Notes: a model not told the origin generated them from the sequence alone. A DNA stretch of 28,648 bases from E44-bin32 sp034430615 (GCA_034430615.1 DAOUEJ010000130.1:1-28648), one strand, 5' to 3'; positions 6,203-14,943 are shown, numbered from the stretch's first letter. Numbers and translations: made by a program.

Positions 6203-8791
6203 TCACCGGATGGACTTCTTCGACCGGGGTTTCGCCTTCGAGCCGGTCGGCCTGGCCTGCTTTGCCCCAGAACTCCGGGCAGGGCTAGCCGGCTTCTTTG
6301 GTGCCGGGCTTTTCGGTTTTCTGCGGTCCGGCACCGGTAATAGAGCGGCTTTAAAAACGTCGTCAATCGTATCGACAAAGACGAAATTGATGTCGTCCCT
6401 TACTTCCTGGGGGACATCTTCAAGATCGACTTCGTTGCGCTTCGGCAAGATGACAGTCTTCAGGCTTGCACGGTGTGCGGCAAGTACCTTCTCCTTCACA
6501 CCACCAATCGGGAGAACCTTGCCGCGCAGTGTAATCTCACCAGTCATCGCTACATCGGATCGAACAGAGCGGCCGGTCGCGAGTGAGGCCAGGGCAGTGG
6601 CGATCGTCACGCCGGCTGATGGCCCATCCTTCGGCTGTGCGCCGGCGGGTACGTGCAGGTGAAGATCGTGGTTCTCCCAATATTCATCATCCACACCCAA
6701 TTTTTTCGACCCAGCCCGAACGAATGACAGCGCCGCCTGGGCTGATTCCTGCATGACCTGCCCCAGCGAGCCCGTCAGTTGGAAATGGCTCTTCCCCGGC
6801 ATCGCAGTCGCCTCGATAAAGAGCACATCCCCGCCTGCGGCGGTATAGGCCAGGCCAGTCGCCACACCGGGGAGCGAAGTCCGTTCGCTCAGCTCCTCCT
6901 GCCCAAAGTAGCGCGGTTTCTTGAGGTACTCGCGCACCTTGGCCTCGGTCACCTTTACCTTTTTCGACTTCCCCTGCGCGATCAGCGTCGCAACCTTGCG
7001 ACAAATACTCCCTAGTTCACGTTCAAGGTTGCGAACACCCGCTTCGCGCGTATAGGAACGGATCAAGACCTGGAGCGCTCCATCGGTGAAGTTGACCTCG
7101 CTTGCTCTTAATCCGTTCTCACGGATCTGCCGCGGCAGGAGATAGCCGCGGGCGATGGCAACTTTCTCGCTTTCCGTGTATCCCGCCAGACGAATGACTT
7201 CCATCCGGTCAAGAAGCGGTGCTGGGATCGTCTCAAGCCAATTGGCGGTGGTGATGAACATGACCTGCGACAAATCGAAGGCGACCTCCAGGTAGTGGTC
7301 GCGGAACTCGCGGTTCTGCTCGGGATCGAGCACTTCGAGCAAGGCCGAGGCGGGGTCACCCCGAAAATCCTGGCCCAACTTATCGACCTCGTCGAGCATG
7401 AAGACCGGATTGCGAGATTCCGCCCTGCGCAGTGCCTGTAAAATCCTGCCTGGCATGGCACCGATATAGGTCCTGCGGTGACCGCGAATCTCCGCTTCGT
7501 CATGCACACCCCCGAGCGAAATCCGGATGAACTCCCGCCCAGTCGCCCGGGCGATCGACCTGCCAAGCGAGGTCTTGCCAACCCCAGGAGGGCCGATGAA
7601 GCATAGGATCACGCCCTCGCGTTCCCGGCGTATGAAGTCGACCTGGGCCGCGTCGCTATCTCCTCGGGAAGAACCCCGCTCGATTCGGAGCTTGCGTACT
7701 GCCAGATATTCAAGAATACGCTCTTTAATGTCCTCCAATCCGTAATGGTCCTCGTCAAGCACCTGGCGCGCATGATCGAGGTCAAGGTTATCCGGGCTCA
7801 CCTGATCCCAGGGTAGCGAGGCCAACCAATCCAGATAAGTGCGGATTACTCCGTATTCAGCCGCCGCTGTCGGCAGCTTAGCAAGCCGGTCAAGCTCACG
7901 CCGGGCTTGTTTTTCCGCTTCCTCTGGCATGTTGGCGGATTCAATACGCTTGCGGAATTCCTCGATCTCAAGCATTTGCTCGTCTGCTTCACCCAGCTCA
8001 CGTTGGATTGCCTTCAACTGCTCACGCAGGAAATAATCCCGCTGTACCCTCTCGATCTCCGTCCGGGCTTCCTGCTGAATTTGCTGGCCGAGCGAGAGTA
8101 CCTCGACCTCCCTGCTCAGAAGCCCGTTGAGGACTTTCAACTTCTCGATCGCAGAGTCAATCTCAAGAATTCGCTGCCCGTCCTCGAGATCCATCCTCTG
8201 GTAGTTGGCGAGCGTGTAAGCGACGTAAAGGGGGTCCTCAAGTAATAGGATTCCACCCACGATTTCGCGCGGCAGGGTGGGGCCGAGCTCAGCGATCTGC
8301 TGGAAGAGGTCCTTGGCGGCGCGCACCTGGGCTTCAATCTCGACACCCTCTTCGAGCGTTTCCGGGTCCAGGTGGATTTTTGCGCTCAGGTACGGTTCGA
8401 GAGCAGTGAATTCTCCCAACTTGAAGCGGGCCAGCCCACGGGCGATAAGGCGAATCGTGCCATCCGGTGCTCGGAAAAGGCGTTGGATAGAGGCAACCGT
8501 ACCATACTCAAATAGGTCTTCTGGACCCGGCAGCTCGAGTTCGGGATTACGTGCTGCCACCAGCCCAATCAACCTGTGGCTGGCGACAACATCATCGACT
8601 AACTTTATGGAACGTGCCTGGCCAATGTTGAGTGGGGTGGCGGTATGGGGATAGACAATGATCCCCCGCAGGGGTAGGATGGGAAGCTCATCGGGAATTT
8701 CGAAGTGCTCGCCAGAGTCAAGCAGCGTTACGTTATCTTCCCCCTGATTACTGTCATCTTGAACAAATATCTTCGACGAAAGGTCGTCCAT
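6203..8791 (-). CDS. lon: ATP-dependent protease LonA
   Basis: A full-length LonA, 862 aa from the ATG at 8791. The order is N-terminal substrate-binding domain (about 30-240), coiled coil, AAA+ module with Walker A GPPGVGKT (400-407) and Walker B VFMLDEVD (463-470), then the protease domain with Ser725 in KDGPSAGV and Lys768 in GGVKEKVLAAH as the catalytic dyad. It is a cytosolic hexamer that degrades misfolded and regulatory proteins. The ATG has TAGG six bases upstream, while a TTG six codons earlier (8809) has no good ribosome site. The C-terminus carries an unusual tail of about 40 residues rich in Lys, Pro, Ala and Ser, absent from typical LonA. An hsp20 gene lies just upstream. Confidence 0.97.
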   Translation of the reverse strand: MDDLSSKIFVQDDSNQGEDNVTLLDSGEHFEIPDELPILPLRGIIVYPHTATPLNIGQARSIKLVDDVVASHRLIGLVAARNPELELPGPEDLFEYGTVASIQRLFRAPDGTIRLIARGLARFKLGEFTALEPYLSAKIHLDPETLEEGVEIEAQVRAAKDLFQQIAELGPTLPREIVGGILLLEDPLYVAYTLANYQRMDLEDGQRILEIDSAIEKLKVLNGLLSREVEVLSLGQQIQQEARTEIERVQRDYFLREQLKAIQRELGEADEQMLEIEEFRKRIESANMPEEAEKQARRELDRLAKLPTAAAEYGVIRTYLDWLASLPWDQVSPDNLDLDHARQVLDEDHYGLEDIKERILEYLAVRKLRIERGSSRGDSDAAQVDFIRREREGVILCFIGPPGVGKTSLGRSIARATGREFIRISLGGVHDEAEIRGHRRTYIGAMPGRILQALRRAESRNPVFMLDEVDKLGQDFRGDPASALLEVLDPEQNREFRDHYLEVAFDLSQVMFITTANWLETIPAPLLDRMEVIRLAGYTESEKVAIARGYLLPRQIRENGLRASEVNFTDGALQVLIRSYTREAGVRNLERELGSICRKVATLIAQGKSKKVKVTEAKVREYLKKPRYFGQEELSERTSLPGVATGLAYTAAGGDVLFIEATAMPGKSHFQLTGSLGQVMQESAQAALSFVRAGSKKLGVDDEYWENHDLHLHVPAGAQPKDGPSAGVTIATALASLATGRSVRSDVAMTGEITLRGKVLPIGGVKEKVLAAHRASLKTVILPKRNEVDLEDVPQEVRDDINFVFVDTIDDVFKAALLPVPDRRKPKSPAPKKPASPARSSGAKQARPTGSKAKPRSKKSIR

Positions 8792-8888
8792 AGAATGCCT
8801 AGAGTCCAATCATTGCATGCTTCATGCCCCGGTTATATGGATGCATAGATCTCTGTAAGTGCAGATCCGGGAGGCATGGCAATTAAAT

Positions 8889-9317
8889 TTATTCCTCAAT
8901 CCGGATCGTGCGTGGTCCCGCCTTCGGGAGTACAACCCTCAAGAAACCGTCACTATATACGGCTTCAATCTTCGATGGATCGACCGGGGAGGGCAGCCGG
9001 ACCTGGGTAACGAACTCCCCATAATCGATCTCCATGCGATGGTAGGCCTGGCGCTGTTGACTCTCAGCTCGCGACCCCTGAATGGTAATGACCTGCTCGT
9101 CATAGGTGACGCTGAACTCAGCGCCCCGCATCCCGGCAATTTCAACCAGGATCAGGTACGCATCTTCTCTTTCCATCAGATCCGTAGGAGGGCGCCAGGT
9201 GTTTGAGCTTCGGTCTACCTGCCACCCGAGTGATCTCAAAGGATCTCGGATCCAGGCGTCGTCATCACCCATCGATTTTAAGCTAAGAACAAGCCGGTAT
9301 CCTTGCTCGGGATTCAT
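8889..9317 (-). CDS. Hsp20/alpha-crystallin family small heat shock protein
   Basis: A 142-aa protein. After a short N-terminal arm, residues about 45-140 form an alpha-crystallin domain: YLILVEIAGMRGAEFSVTYDEQVITIQGSR, then a loop with QRQAYHRMEIDYGEFVTQVRLPSPVD, then the hallmark DGFLRVVLPK near residues 124-133. The family binds unfolded proteins without ATP. The ATG at 9317 has GAAGG upstream. Its position just before lon on the same strand pairs a holdase with a protease. No CIRCE element was seen in the upstream region, where the best -10 candidate is TAGAAT. Confidence 0.9.
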   Translation of the reverse strand: MNPEQGYRLVLSLKSMGDDDAWIRDPLRSLGWQVDRSSNTWRPPTDLMEREDAYLILVEIAGMRGAEFSVTYDEQVITIQGSRAESQQRQAYHRMEIDYGEFVTQVRLPSPVDPSKIEAVYSDGFLRVVLPKAGPRTIRIEE

Positions 9318-9436
9318 ACGATTTGACCTTCAAGCGATTCGGATTGGGAACTCCTTGCATTCTACCACACAGGGAATAGCACTCATAGCGGGCAGCGGAA
9401 AGGCCAGAAACGCTCATAACTTTACATAATAGCGAT

Positions 9437-9465
9437 TTGGCGCGTCCCTGCTCCTGCTGTACAAT
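9437..9465 (+). promoter_or_regulatory. Promoter of the cyclic-nucleotide-binding protein gene
   Basis: TTGGCG (9437-9442) and TACAAT (9460-9465) are 17 bases apart, about 50 bases before the ATG at 9518. This is the only clear plus-strand promoter in the 200-base divergent region between hsp20 and this gene. Confidence 0.65.
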
Positions 9466-9517
9466 GTCGGGCAGACGCAGCCTGTAAAACTCGGCGGCGA
9501 AAAGCTGGGAGGCTCCC

Positions 9518-9964
9518 ATGGATCACCTCGATCTGCTGCAATCAGTCGAGCTGTTCGAAGGCGTGACGCAGGATGAGTTGAAATTGCTCGCCAGCATTTG
9601 CCGTGTGCAGAACTACCCACCGGGTGAAGTGATTACATCCCAGGGAGAGAGCGGCGATGAGATCTTCATCGTACAGCAGGGTTTTGTAGAGGTCATCCGC
9701 AGTGGGCTCACTCCGGAAGCCGGACCTCGCACTGTCGTCAACCTTGGCGAAGGCCAGATCTTTGGAGAGATGGCTCTCGTCGACCACGGCCCTCGCTCAG
9801 CGACGATTAAAGCTGCGTCCAACCCGACCTCCGTGCTCGTGATCATGCGTGAGGATTTCGAGCGTGCTTGTGAGCAGAACTATCATCTAGGGTACATCGT
9901 CATGCGCAACATCGCTGCAGACCTATCCTTCAAACTCAGGCACCGCAACCTGACGGGGCGTTGA
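9518..9964 (+). CDS. Cyclic nucleotide-binding domain protein
   Basis: A 148-aa protein that is a single cNMP-binding domain of the CAP/PKA type. The beta-barrel is visible as QNYPPGEVITSQGESGDEIFIVQQGFVEVI. The phosphate-binding cassette follows as GQIFGEMALVDHGPRSATIKA, with the conserved Gly-Glu and Arg that bind the ribose-phosphate. There is no helix-turn-helix, kinase or channel domain, so the output must be by contact with another protein. The ATG is preceded by GGGAGG. A 71-aa gene follows after 10 bases and is probably its partner. No cyclase gene is visible in the window. Confidence 0.92.
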   Translation: MDHLDLLQSVELFEGVTQDELKLLASICRVQNYPPGEVITSQGESGDEIFIVQQGFVEVIRSGLTPEAGPRTVVNLGEGQIFGEMALVDHGPRSATIKAASNPTSVLVIMREDFERACEQNYHLGYIVMRNIAADLSFKLRHRNLTGR

Positions 9965-9974
9965 GAGGCGAGAA

Positions 9975-10190
9975 ATGGCTGCTATCTATAAAGTCAGCTA
10001 CGTCGTCAGCGGGGAAGCCCACCCAGGCGCCATTCTCAATACCGGTCGCAGACCCAAAAAGGGTGATCTTGTCACACTGGGCACGCGACCGTACCAGGTC
10101 GTGGAAGTGATAGACCTGATTCCCCCACGGGGTGAGTTTCGCTATCTGCACGCAACGGTAAAACCAGCTGATTCGAACGGTGCTTCCTAA
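9975..10190 (+). CDS. Small conserved-looking protein, 71 aa, unknown
   Basis: I do not recognise this family. The protein looks beta-rich: IYKVSYVVS at the start, a KKGDLVTLG turn, PYQVVEVIDLIP and FRYLHATVKP. This pattern suggests a small barrel, possibly SH3- or KOW-like. It is a real gene on sequence grounds, with a purine-rich ribosome site (GAGAGGCGAGAA), a 10-base spacing from the cyclic-nucleotide-binding gene, and codon use like its neighbours. It ends four bases before the stop codon of the convergent MBL gene. It may act with the cNMP-binding protein, which is inference from the operon. Confidence 0.75.
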   Translation: MAAIYKVSYVVSGEAHPGAILNTGRRPKKGDLVTLGTRPYQVVEVIDLIPPRGEFRYLHATVKPADSNGAS

Positions 10191-10194
10191 TCGT

Positions 10195-10947
10195 CTAGAG
10201 TTCGACGGTCATCCAGTCCCGGGCGATGACGACTTCCCCTTTAAAGGTCTCCCCGGCTTCCTTCACGAGTTGTTCTTCGTTAAGCTCACCAACCTGATAA
10301 TGAACCAGGAATAGGGTTTTTACGCCGGACTCTCTGGCAATCTCACCGGCCTGTGCGGCCGATGAATGACCGACCCCTTCGCCAGTCGCTTCGTGGATCA
10401 AGATCGGTGAACCCTCCGCCAATTTGACGACGGCGGCACAGGGCTCGGTATCGCAGGAATAGGCAAACAGGGGTTTACCCTGCCGCAGGCAACGCAAGCC
10501 AAGTGTCGGGATGACATGTTTGACCGGGGAGGCGAGTATCTGAAGGCCGGCACGCTCAAGGACAATCACACCTTCCTGTTCAGGCAAGCGGTGGAACGCG
10601 ACCGGGAAGAAACCTGGCCAGTTCTCCCAGTGGAAGAAACCCATCATGTCCTCAACTCGTTCAAGACAGTGATGCAGGCCGTAAATACGCAATGGCTGCG
10701 AACGGCCCATGAGCCACATATTCATCAGGAGCAGCGGTAAACCGCCAACGTGATCGGGATGGAAATGGGTCAGGATGATGTCGCTTACTTCAGCTTGATC
10801 GATCCCGGCGCGCTGCAAGCGCGGGAGCGGTGAGCCACTGCAATCGATCATGATCACGCCCTCACCATCACGAAGGGTAAGCGCAGTGTTCTCATGATCC
10901 AGGTCGGGAATAGCGGCAGATGTTCCGAGGAAAGTCAGGACCGGCAT
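10195..10947 (-). CDS. MBL-fold metallo-hydrolase, RNase Z-like
   Basis: A 250-aa metallo-beta-lactamase-fold enzyme. The N-terminus LTFLGTSAAIP and the zinc motif HFHPDH (residues 61-66) are typical of the RNase Z/arylsulfatase-like branch. Later ligands are visible in SPVKHVIPT, YSCDTEPC and LIHEATGEGVGHSS. It lacks the long flexible arm of true tRNA 3'-endonucleases, so a tRNA-processing role is not certain. It starts one base after the stop of the ABC permease-SpoIIM gene, with GGGGGATG as ribosome site, so it is the third gene of that operon. Confidence 0.88.
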   Translation of the reverse strand: MPVLTFLGTSAAIPDLDHENTALTLRDGEGVIMIDCSGSPLPRLQRAGIDQAEVSDIILTHFHPDHVGGLPLLLMNMWLMGRSQPLRIYGLHHCLERVEDMMGFFHWENWPGFFPVAFHRLPEQEGVIVLERAGLQILASPVKHVIPTLGLRCLRQGKPLFAYSCDTEPCAAVVKLAEGSPILIHEATGEGVGHSSAAQAGEIARESGVKTLFLVHYQVGELNEEQLVKEAGETFKGEVVIARDWMTVEL

Positions 10948-10948
10948 T

Positions 10949-12394
10949 TCATCCCCCTGCCAGCAAACTGACGGCGATCAAAGGAGTTACGAACGTCTCA
11001 AGCAGGGCGGCCCCGATCAAGAGCGGTATCACGATCCCCACCCCAACCCGCACCCACTCTGCCATTGCTCGAATCCAACCTTCCCCCAGTGAGCTCCCCT
11101 GCGGCATGCTGATGGCAGCCATTCCCAGTTGCAGGATCGAAGCTCCAGAGATAATAGCGGCCGGCACCTCCAGTGTAGCGTGCGGCAGCACCAAAGCCTC
11201 CAGAAAAAGGAATGAGCTCTGACCTGCCAGGGCCACATTCCCGGCGAAGTAGCCGATGAGGCCTACCGGCACCATGAGCAGGATGACTGCAAGCACACCA
11301 AAGGTAAATACACCCAGCAGCGAAGCCAGAAGCAATGCACGCGCGTTGATGAAAAAAATCTTTGCCGCCCCGGCCGGCGTGAGCAAACCAAATGCCGTCA
11401 AGACCTCAAGCCAGTCTTGATTGTAGGCACGCCCCTGGAACAGTTCACCTGGCAGGGTAAACGTCTCCGCAAAGTGAGATCCCAGGATGTACGCCAGTGT
11501 TAGCGCAGCGGCCATCAGGATTATTGGCACTCTCATACGCTTGAATACATGCTTCAGCAGTCCCCGGTACCATTCCGAGAATGACCCTGCCTCCGCCAGG
11601 AACGCCTGCTTGAAAACCATCCATGCCCATTTCAAGTCGAACACATCGAGCTCGCGGCCGAGCAGTTCCTCACGGTTGAAGAGCCGCAATCCCATGCGCA
11701 TCAGCACGACGGCAACCAGGATAAGTGCAAGCACGATCCACCACAGGATCTGATACCGGCCCCAGAACATGATCAAGCTCTCACCGATGATCAATTCCGC
11801 CACGGGGATGATAACAAAGGATGCCAGCAGGTTGGCTGCGCGGACGGATGTAGTTTGTGACGAGATCACCACCGCACCGCTCACCATAACGATCGCCTGG
11901 ACCGTTGTCAGCGCCATGATTTGAATCAGCAGCTGTGATGACGGAACCCAGCCAAGGCGGAAAATCAAGCCTATCAGGTAAACACTGATCCCGAGGTAGG
12001 AGGCCCCCAGCGGCGGAACGAGAGAAGCAATCATCTTCCCGTAATACAGCTGGCTGTCGGTCAGGGGTGTGGCCAGGAGCGGTTCGAGCGAGAGCCGCTC
12101 GCGTTCACCTGCGAAGCTCTCCAGTGCAATAACCAGGGAGATCGAAATCGGGAAGAAACCCACAACCATCAGCAAGAAGGGGATCAACCTATCCCCGATA
12201 ACGGGGGCTCCATAGCGAGTAACAAAATCCACCGCCTGCTGGGCAGTAAAATTCATCAATAACGGGAAAAACAGGGTCAGGATGGCAATCGGGGTCAAAA
12301 TCCGCCAATCACGGAGTTGATCACGGATCTCACGGCGGGCAATCGACCACGCGCCAGTCCAATCTTGCCGGAGAGCGCTCACTTCAACGCTCAT
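10949..12394 (-). CDS. ABC-2 type permease fused to a SpoIIM (DUF95) domain
   Basis: A 481-aa membrane protein made of two known parts. Residues 1 to about 250 are an ABC-2 (NatB-like) permease with the signature ESFAGERERLSLEPLLATPLT near residue 91. Residues about 285-481 match the SpoIIM family: FFINARALLLASLLGVFTFG, then VLPHATLEVPAAIISGASIL, then IPLLIGAALLETFVTP. The partner ATPase gene directly precedes it, sharing one base (TAATG). ABC-2 transporters of this type export small molecules, ions or peptides. SpoIIM-like domains act in envelope remodelling in spore formers, but the family is also common in non-sporulating bacteria. No spore genes are present here. The fusion implies that both parts work in one complex. 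Confidence 0.85.
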   Translation of the reverse strand: MSVEVSALRQDWTGAWSIARREIRDQLRDWRILTPIAILTLFFPLLMNFTAQQAVDFVTRYGAPVIGDRLIPFLLMVVGFFPISISLVIALESFAGERERLSLEPLLATPLTDSQLYYGKMIASLVPPLGASYLGISVYLIGLIFRLGWVPSSQLLIQIMALTTVQAIVMVSGAVVISSQTTSVRAANLLASFVIIPVAELIIGESLIMFWGRYQILWWIVLALILVAVVLMRMGLRLFNREELLGRELDVFDLKWAWMVFKQAFLAEAGSFSEWYRGLLKHVFKRMRVPIILMAAALTLAYILGSHFAETFTLPGELFQGRAYNQDWLEVLTAFGLLTPAGAAKIFFINARALLLASLLGVFTFGVLAVILLMVPVGLIGYFAGNVALAGQSSFLFLEALVLPHATLEVPAAIISGASILQLGMAAISMPQGSSLGEGWIRAMAEWVRVGVGIVIPLLIGAALLETFVTPLIAVSLLAGG

Positions 12395-13329
12395 TAATCC
12401 TCCCCAACCAGCCCGCTGCGCACTACCTGCAGGTAGACCTCTTCCAGGCTGCGTTCGATTTCAGAGAGCGTGATCACTGGAATGCCCAAACTATGCAGAG
12501 TGCGCAGGATTTGTGGGTTCGTCAGGTCTGGGTTCGGGGTGCGGAACCGCACCCAGGTTTCGCCAGCGGAGATCAGCTCAAGCCCATCCGGAAGGTAGCC
12601 TCTTGCGCCATCAAGTGGGGCGCCAAGTTTGAGCTCCATTACCGGATCTCCGATCAAGTGCTTTTTTAGTTCCTGTGGGCTATCGTAAGCTACGATTCTG
12701 CCCTGGCTGATGATCGCAATCCGGTCCGCCAGTGCTTCGGCCTCATGAAGGTTATGCGTGCACACAATGATCGCTCGTTGAGAATTGCGCATTTGCTCAA
12801 TACTGCTCCGGACAAGATGAGCACTGGCAGGATCCATCGCCGAAGTAGGTTCATCGAGCAGGAGCACGCTCGGTTCGTGGAGGAGCGCTCGAACAAGTGC
12901 CAGCTTCTGGCGCATCCCCTTCGAGTATTGACCCAGGCGCAGACCAAGGGCTTGATCCAGGCCATACAGCTCCAATAGCGAACGTGCCCGCATCTCAGCC
13001 AGTTCGGGGGCAAGCCCATACACTTGACCGAAGAAACGCAGGTACTCCAGCGAGCGCATGCGGGTATACAGCCCATGGTGCTCAGTCAGCAGCCCTACAG
13101 AACCCCTGACTTGGCTTGCCTGTGTGACAACATCATACCCGGCGACAGACGCCGTACCCTGCGTCGGACGCAGGATGGAGGCGATCATGCGGATCGTGGT
13201 TGTCTTCCCGGCTCCATTGGGTCCAAGCAATGCGAGTACTTCCCCCGGCTCAACGGTCAGGGTTACGTCATGCACGGCGGTGAAATCGCCGAAGCGCTTA
13301 CAAAGATGTTCACAGGTTATGCGGCTCAT
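12394..13329 (-). CDS. ABC transporter ATP-binding protein
   Basis: A 311-aa ABC ATPase of the NatA/CcmA class. It shows Walker A LGPNGAGKTTTIRM (about 34-47), the signature QYSKGMRQKLALVRALL (about 134-150), Walker B VLLLDEPTSAMD, and the switch His in VCTHNLHEAEALA. The last 85 residues form the accessory domain common to this class. It energises the permease encoded immediately downstream. The ATG at 13329 has GGAG upstream and a strong extended -10 promoter at 13347-13352. Confidence 0.95.
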   Translation of the reverse strand: MSRITCEHLCKRFGDFTAVHDVTLTVEPGEVLALLGPNGAGKTTTIRMIASILRPTQGTASVAGYDVVTQASQVRGSVGLLTEHHGLYTRMRSLEYLRFFGQVYGLAPELAEMRARSLLELYGLDQALGLRLGQYSKGMRQKLALVRALLHEPSVLLLDEPTSAMDPASAHLVRSSIEQMRNSQRAIIVCTHNLHEAEALADRIAIISQGRIVAYDSPQELKKHLIGDPVMELKLGAPLDGARGYLPDGLELISAGETWVRFRTPNPDLTNPQILRTLHSLGIPVITLSEIERSLEEVYLQVVRSGLVGED

Positions 13330-13346
13330 AGATCTCCGTTCGGCGC

Positions 13347-13376
13347 ATTATAGCAAGCCTTAAAGGGGACCAACAA
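13347..13376 (-). promoter_or_regulatory. Promoter of the ABC transporter operon
   Basis: On the minus strand TTGTTG (13376-13371) is followed after 18 bases by a perfect TATAAT (13352-13347). A TG one base before the -10 makes it an extended -10 element. It lies about 20 bases from the ABC ATPase start codon and just downstream of the lgt terminator. Confidence 0.75.
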
Positions 13377-13399
13377 TCATCCATCCTTCCCAGCGTAAT

Positions 13400-13426
13400 A
13401 AAAAAGCCGCCTGGCTTGGCGGCCTT
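13400..13426 (-). terminator. Rho-independent terminator after lgt
   Basis: On the minus strand the arms GCCGCC and GGCGGC enclose a six-base loop (stem 13406-13411 with 13418-13423). A run of six T (13405-13400) then follows. It closes the long ftsK-pgsA-lgt cluster and insulates the ABC operon promoter. Confidence 0.88.
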
Positions 13427-13444
13427 ATTTAGATATTCCGCCGT

Positions 13445-14266
13445 TCAGTTGTTGAATGCCCGGCGGTGACGAAGGATGATGGTCGCACTACTGACCACGG
13501 CTACGAGCAACATCAAGCCCTGGTTGAAGTTGATGCCAAACAACGGCACATAATCGAGACGGATAAACTCGAGCAAGAACCTTCCCACCGGATAGAGGAT
13601 CAGGTAAAAGAGGAATATCTCTCCGGGATGGAGGCGATCCTTATACCGCCTCCATATCCATAAGAGGACAAACATGCTGAACAAGTTCCAGAGCGACTCA
13701 TAGAAGAATAAGGGATGGAAGCGCTCAAACTCCATCAGATCCCGGGGGCGGTTCTGGGGCAGGATGCTGATACCCCAGGGCAGGTCGGTTGGTGGGCCGT
13801 ATAATTCCTGATTGACGAAGTTGCCCCAACGGCCAATCGCCTGCGCCAGCGCAACACCGGGTGCGGTCACATCAAGCAGATCGGCCAGGACCAGCCGGTT
13901 GCGGCGGGCAAAGAGGTACAGCCCGAACACACCCCCGATGATAGCTCCTGGCATGCCCAAGCCCCCTTCCCAGGTAGTCAGGATGGAGATCGGGTTGCGT
14001 AGGTAATCTGCAGTCGTGATCCCCGAAAATTTGGAGGGAGTGAATACATGATAAAGGCGCGCCCCGATTACACCAAAGATCAACACCCAGATGAGGGCAT
14101 CCCAGACAAGCTCAGGGTCTTTGCCTTCGCGCTTGAGCAATCGCTGCGCGAGCACTGCTGCCATCAAAGCCCCAAACATCAGGATCACACCATAGAAACG
14201 CAGGTTCAAGGGTCCGATATGGAACCCGTAGCAAAGTGCACTATCTGGCCAACAATCAAGTCCCAT
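13445..14266 (-). CDS. lgt: Prolipoprotein diacylglyceryl transferase
   Basis: A 273-aa integral membrane enzyme that transfers a diacylglyceryl group from phosphatidylglycerol to the lipobox Cys of prolipoproteins. Diagnostic motifs are LRFYGVILMFG near the N-terminus, WEGGLGMPGAIIGG, the signature IGRWGNFVNQELYG, HPLFFYESLWN, and GRFLLEFIRLD near the C-terminus. Seven or so hydrophobic helices are visible. The reading frame is open further upstream, but the ATG at 14266 (MGLDCW) has AAAGGA overlapping the stop of the preceding gene, while an earlier start would overlap that gene by about 100 bases. It shares lipid context with the phosphatidyltransferase upstream. The damaged CAP and SCO-type lipoproteins in this window would be its substrates. 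Confidence 0.95.
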   Translation of the reverse strand: MGLDCWPDSALCYGFHIGPLNLRFYGVILMFGALMAAVLAQRLLKREGKDPELVWDALIWVLIFGVIGARLYHVFTPSKFSGITTADYLRNPISILTTWEGGLGMPGAIIGGVFGLYLFARRNRLVLADLLDVTAPGVALAQAIGRWGNFVNQELYGPPTDLPWGISILPQNRPRDLMEFERFHPLFFYESLWNLFSMFVLLWIWRRYKDRLHPGEIFLFYLILYPVGRFLLEFIRLDYVPLFGINFNQGLMLLVAVVSSATIILRHRRAFNN

Positions 14267-14276
14267 ATGGATTCCT

Positions 14277-14885
14277 TTACTGACGCGCCTGCTGCCGGAC
14301 CGAGAGGATCCTCTGCAGGGCAGTGATATTTGCCAGGACAGCGATAATGCCCAGGGCGATATGTGGATAGCCAAGGATCAATCCGGGCACAAGAACGATG
14401 AAGCGCTCGGCACGGGTCAGGATCCCACTTTTCGCTTCATACCCCAGGCTTTGTGCACGAGCACGAGTGTATGAGACGAGCACCGATCCGGCTCCGGCGG
14501 CAAATGTGACCATCCCCATCGTTACATCTCCGTGCAGCAGGTAATGAAGCAGCAAACCACCATATATGAGAAGTTCCGAGTAGCGATCAGTGACCGAATC
14601 AATGAACGCTCCAAATGCCGTCGGTTCTCCTTTGAGGCGGGCCATCGTTCCATCTAAAGCATCAAGCGGACCCATCAAGAGGATAAGCACCCCACCGATA
14701 AGAAACTCCCCGCGTGCCAGGAAGATCGAGCCCACCAGGTTCCCTGCCAGGCCGGTTATCGTCAAAGTATTGGGTGCGATCCCGAGACGGATTAATGCGG
14801 ATCCAACCGGGTCGAGCCAACCTTTGAAGCGGACGCGTAAAGCTTCTGTTAGTGTAAGACGTTTAGGATGGATGGTTTCATTCAC
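14277..14885 (-). CDS. CDP-alcohol phosphatidyltransferase
   Basis: A 202-aa membrane protein from the GTG at 14885. The CDP-alcohol phosphotransferase signature is complete: D75-x2-DG-x2-AR-x8-G-x3-D-x3-D, seen as DALDGTMARLKG...GAFIDSVTD. Several hydrophobic helices follow. The family moves a phosphatidyl group from CDP-diacylglycerol to glycerol-3-phosphate, inositol-phosphate or another alcohol; which one is not decided here. The GTG has GAGGGAGAG eight bases upstream, while an upstream TTG at 14912 has no comparable site. It ends 10 bases before lgt, which uses phosphatidylglycerol, so a phosphatidylglycerol-related role is plausible. Confidence 0.88.
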   Translation of the reverse strand: MNETIHPKRLTLTEALRVRFKGWLDPVGSALIRLGIAPNTLTITGLAGNLVGSIFLARGEFLIGGVLILLMGPLDALDGTMARLKGEPTAFGAFIDSVTDRYSELLIYGGLLLHYLLHGDVTMGMVTFAAGAGSVLVSYTRARAQSLGYEAKSGILTRAERFIVLVPGLILGYPHIALGIIAVLANITALQRILSVRQQARQ

Positions 14886-14943
14886 TCGATTGGCTCTCCC
14901 TCGCCTGGTCAACGCAGAATGCTACCCCGGCTTCTAATGACCG

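Noticed and set aside
6190..6215. Terminator at the end of lon (arms GAAGAAGT and ACTTCTTC)
   Set aside because: Eight-base AT-rich arms that include the lon stop codon and no T-run; too weak to call.
10188..10197. Bidirectional terminator between the convergent 71-aa and MBL genes
   Set aside because: Only four bases separate the stops and no hairpin with T-run is visible at the junction.
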